From: Halomonas korlensis
GTDB lineage: Bacteria; Pseudomonadota; Gammaproteobacteria; Pseudomonadales; Halomonadaceae
Direction of reading: 5' to 3'
DNA length: 64,000 bases
Assembly: GCF_900116705.1 (NCBI RefSeq)
Contig: NZ_FPBP01000004.1
Location: forward strand, 248,001 to 312,000
Under the pieces are notes generated by a model that saw nothing but the letters and a program-made list of their open reading frames with translations, was not told the DNA's origin and searched no databases. A program made the translations under genes and the position numbers. The number at the start of each line of letters is the position of its first letter. Within the stretch, counting starts at the first letter, position 1. This document shows positions 61,521 to 64,000 of the stretch, piece after piece.

Positions 61521-62804
61521 TTGAGCGACGACTTCCCCCTGGGATTGCTGTTCGGCCTGCTGCTCCTGCTCATCTGCCTATCCGCTTTCTTCTCCAGTTC
61601 CGAAACCGGCATGATGTCGATCAACCGCTATCGTCTGAGTCATCAAGCCAATAGCGGAGAGTCACGCGCCCAGCGAGTGGTCCGGTTATTGGCACGCCCC
61701 GACCGCCTGATCGGTGTGATCCTGATCGGCAACAACTTCGTCAACAACCTAGCGGCCTCGATTGCCACGATCATCGCCATTCATTATTTCGGCGAAGTCA
61801 CCGGCCCGGCGGTTGCCACGATCCTCCTGACGATCACCATCCTGATCTTCTCCGAAGTCACGCCCAAGACCTATGCCGCGATCAGGCCCGAGCGAATCGC
61901 CTACCCGGCTTCGCTGGCGCTCGAGCCCCTGCTAAAGCTGCTGTACCCGCTGGTATGGCTGGTCAACATTATCTCCAACGGCCTGCTGCGATTGGTCGGC
62001 GTCAAGAACATCGACGGCGGTGCCGACAACCTGACCCGCGACGAACTGCGCACCGTGGTCCACGAGGCCGGCACGCTGATTCCCCGCCGTCACCAGGCGA
62101 TGCTGCTGTCGATCCTCGATCTGGAGAATGTCACCGTCAATGACATCATGGTGCCGCGGCATGAGGTGGCGGGCATCGACCTGGACCACGATCTGGAGGA
62201 CATCCTGGCGCAGATACGCACCAGCCAACATACCCGGGTGCCGGTCTTCAAGGGCGACATCAACAACATCATCGGCATGCTGCATCTGCGTAACGCGGCG
62301 CGCTTCCTGTCCCGCGGCGAAGTGACCAAGGCCGCCATCGTGCAGGAGGCCCGCGAGCCCTATTTCATCCCCGAGTCGACGCCACTGCACACGCAGCTGC
62401 TCAACTTCCAGAAGCAGAAGCGCCGCATCGGCATCGTGGTCGATGAATACGGCGACGTCGAAGGTCTGGTGACCCTGGAGGACATCCTCGAGGAGATTGT
62501 CGGTGAGTTCACCACCGACGTGGCCGGGCAGGATCAGGAAATCCACATCCAGGACGATGGCAGTCATGTCATCGACGGCACCGCCAATATCCGCGAGATC
62601 AACAAGGCGCTGGGATGGCTGTTGCCCACCGACGGCCCCAAGACCCTCAACGGCTTGATACTCGAACATCTGGAATCCTTCCCGGATGGCGCCGCCTGCC
62701 TGCAGGTGAGCAACGTGCGCATGGAAATTCTCGAAGTGCGCGACAATCTGATCACTGCCGCGCGCTGCTGGCAGGCACCTCGCCGGACGAGCCGAACACG
62801 CTAA
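61521..62804 (+). CDS. CNNM/CorC-type membrane protein with CBS pair (CorB/YfjD-like)
   Basis: 427 residues. An N-terminal DUF21 membrane domain (SAFFSSSETGMMSINRYRL) is followed by two CBS domains (NDIMVPRHEV and RRIGIVVDEYGDVEGLVTLE) and a C-terminal CorC/HlyC domain. Family members affect magnesium and cobalt homeostasis. The start is TTG at 61521, with GAGGA about 10 bases upstream; no ATG fits better. The ffh-ypjD-corB order is conserved. The stop overlaps that of the convergent plsC by 4 bp. Confidence 0.9.
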   Translation: MSDDFPLGLLFGLLLLLICLSAFFSSSETGMMSINRYRLSHQANSGESRAQRVVRLLARPDRLIGVILIGNNFVNNLAASIATIIAIHYFGEVTGPAVATILLTITILIFSEVTPKTYAAIRPERIAYPASLALEPLLKLLYPLVWLVNIISNGLLRLVGVKNIDGGADNLTRDELRTVVHEAGTLIPRRHQAMLLSILDLENVTVNDIMVPRHEVAGIDLDHDLEDILAQIRTSQHTRVPVFKGDINNIIGMLHLRNAARFLSRGEVTKAAIVQEAREPYFIPESTPLHTQLLNFQKQKRRIGIVVDEYGDVEGLVTLEDILEEIVGEFTTDVAGQDQEIHIQDDGSHVIDGTANIREINKALGWLLPTDGPKTLNGLILEHLESFPDGAACLQVSNVRMEILEVRDNLITAARCWQAPRRTSRTR

Positions 62805-63526
62805 CGTCGGCGCGCCTTGCCAAGCGGCTCACGGCTCGCGATCCAGTCGTCGGACTCTGCCTTGAGGGCGCGTACCCTGGCCTCGACGCGGGTTCGGCTG
62901 ACTTCGTGGGGGGCCATGGGCTCGCCGAAGGTGAGGGCCACCTTGGCGCGAAAGCGACTCGGCGGCTTGCTTAGCGCCTTGCCCTGACAGTGTGAGGTCC
63001 AGGACCCCCAGAGTCCCGAGAGGCCGGCCGGAATCACCGGCACCGGGTCTTTCGCCAGGATCAGCTCCAGTCCCCGGCGAAACGGCTGAACCTCGCCATC
63101 CGGTGTCAGTCGACCCTCGGGGAAGAGCATCACCACCTCCCCCTCCGCCAACGCCCGACTGACTTCTTGAAGTGCCCGGCGCACGTTGCCGGGGTCGCGT
63201 CGCTCCGATTCCACGGGAATCGCCCCCACCAACCGGAACATCCAGTTCAACCAGGGCGAGTCGAAGATTGGCTTGTCCATCAGGAAGCGCAACGGCCGGC
63301 GGCTGGCACCCCCGACCACCAGGGCGTCCATGAAGCTGACGTGGTTGCAGACCACGATCGCCGCTCCATGATCGGGAATATGCCGGCGGCCACGCAAGCG
63401 CAGACGGTACATCACGTGGATCAGCGCGAAGACCAGGCGTCGCATAGCGTCGCGCGGATGCCGCCTGAACCACCAGACCGCCACCAGCAGCAGCAGGGCG
63501 GTCGCCGCCAGAATAGACAACAGCAT
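62801..63526 (-). CDS. 1-acyl-sn-glycerol-3-phosphate acyltransferase family protein
   Basis: 241 residues with an N-terminal hydrophobic helix (LSILAATALLLLVAVWW). The acyltransferase motifs HX4D (NHVSFMDAL) and FPEGRLT are intact. Expected to make phosphatidate or to remodel lipids. The start is ATG 63526, or GTG 63529, which overlaps the upstream stop as GTGA. Probably co-transcribed with the TetR gene. Confidence 0.88.
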   Translation of the reverse strand: MLLSILAATALLLLVAVWWFRRHPRDAMRRLVFALIHVMYRLRLRGRRHIPDHGAAIVVCNHVSFMDALVVGGASRRPLRFLMDKPIFDSPWLNWMFRLVGAIPVESERRDPGNVRRALQEVSRALAEGEVVMLFPEGRLTPDGEVQPFRRGLELILAKDPVPVIPAGLSGLWGSWTSHCQGKALSKPPSRFRAKVALTFGEPMAPHEVSRTRVEARVRALKAESDDWIASREPLGKARRR

Positions 63527-64000
63527 CACGTGGGGTCTTGGCGAGTCTTCAGCCCAGCCAGAAGGGTCGCCAGCAGTTGATCGAGAAGCTCGCCGACCTC
63601 CAGCTGCTGGCCCTGCCAGTACCCCAGGCGCTCGTTGAGGCCCAATTGTACCAGGCCGTGAACGCTCCCCCAGAGGGTGCGGCCCAGGCGCCTGGCTTCG
63701 AGATCATCCAGCGCGGGTTGGTATTCCTTAAGCGTGGCTTCGACGCGCAGGAACAACGCTTCGATCATGTCGTTCTGACGCTGGTCGAGCTCGCCTTCCT
63801 GCGCCAGGGGAAAGTCGAACAGCAACTGCCAGCGGTAAGGCGCCTGGTGCGCGAACTCCCAATAAGCATGCGCCAGCGAGGTAAGCCGCTGCTCCGGGGT
63901 CGCCTTGCTGGTAAGCGGTTCAACGACGCTGCGCAGGCGCGCCAGGGTCTCGATATTGACGTGCTGCAACAGGTTGCTGAAGCTGCCATAGAGCTTGAGC
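63526..64000 (-). CDS. TetR-family regulator with WHG-type C-terminus (cut by window edge)
   Basis: The visible 157 residues lack the N-terminal HTH, which lies past the edge. The frame continues upstream from the visible TTG as LKLYGSFSNLLQH, typical of the end of a TetR DNA-binding domain. RTLWGSVHGLVQLG is the WHG-like signature. It overlaps the plsC-like gene and may regulate it. Confidence 0.85.
   Translation of the reverse strand, partial: LKLYGSFSNLLQHVNIETLARLRSVVEPLTSKATPEQRLTSLAHAYWEFAHQAPYRWQLLFDFPLAQEGELDQRQNDMIEALFLRVEATLKEYQPALDDLEARRLGRTLWGSVHGLVQLGLNERLGYWQGQQLEVGELLDQLLATLLAGLKTRQDPT

Overview
The window is an ordinary, gene-dense stretch of a high-GC gammaproteobacterial chromosome. 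Gene content and order (rpsB-tsf-pyrH-frr-uppS-cdsA; glnD-dapC-dapD-dapE; ftsY-ftsE-ftsX-rpoH; bolA-holD-rimI; prfB-lysS; xerD-dsbC-hom-thrC-recJ; ffh-rpsP-rimM-trmD-rplS), the long 341-residue DapD, an AlgC-type phosphomannomutase and acidic protein sequences fit a Halomonas-like organism (Halomonadaceae). That assignment is inference from family resemblance and gene order, not from a database search. I found no tRNA or rRNA gene, CRISPR array, prophage or insertion sequence.

Layout. 1-4696 (minus): the translation and cell-envelope operon rpsB-tsf-pyrH-frr-uppS-cdsA, with cdsA cut by the window edge. 5007-12875 (plus): map, glnD and the diaminopimelate genes dapC, dapD and dapE, with a Spx/ArsC-like gene and a gene of unknown function. 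12957-15191: a membrane-anchored cold-shock-domain protein, slyX, a 7-bp tandem repeat, trxB and a small CPXCG protein. 15413-24122: acnA, then on the minus strand a malic enzyme, a YeeE/YedE thiosulfate-type transporter, trpS, ald and a DUF2007 protein. 24130-27634 (minus): radC, rpmB, rpmG, mutM, rlmI. 27764-32741 (plus): coaBC, dut, algC, argB, slmA. 32824-36863 (minus): ftsY-ftsE-ftsX and rpoH. 36955-37880 (plus): rsmD and zapB. 37899-44204 (minus): bolA-holD-like-rimI, an MFS exporter, and prfB-lysS plus an unknown gene. 44391-49087: a FadL-family porin, divergent from a MerR-type regulator, a copper P1B ATPase and a 26-residue membrane peptide. 49129-56950: a glyoxalase-fold protein, then YitT, a divergent recJ, thrC, hom, dsbC, xerD and rplS. 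56951-64000: trmD, rimM, rpsP and ffh (minus), then ypjD and corB (plus), then plsC and a truncated TetR regulator (minus).

How the genes work together. Most operons serve translation (S2, EF-Ts, RRF, L19, S16, L28, L33, RimM, TrmD, RF2, LysRS, TrpRS, RsmD, RlmI, RimI), division and protein targeting (FtsE/X/Y, Ffh, SlmA, ZapB, XerD), DAP/lysine and threonine synthesis (dapC/D/E, hom, thrC), and redox or metal homeostasis (TrxB, DsbC, CopA). Many neighbours overlap by 4 bp (ATGA, TTGA, GTGA), suggesting translational coupling.

No wholly new multi-gene system is evident. The items most worth a second look are: the 26-residue peptide coupled to copA; the membrane-tethered cold-shock protein; the extended HolD (psi)-like protein; the divergent RecJ; a MerR sensor with an incomplete cysteine set and a clear operator; a sigma-E-type promoter before rpoH; and the programmed frameshift in prfB.
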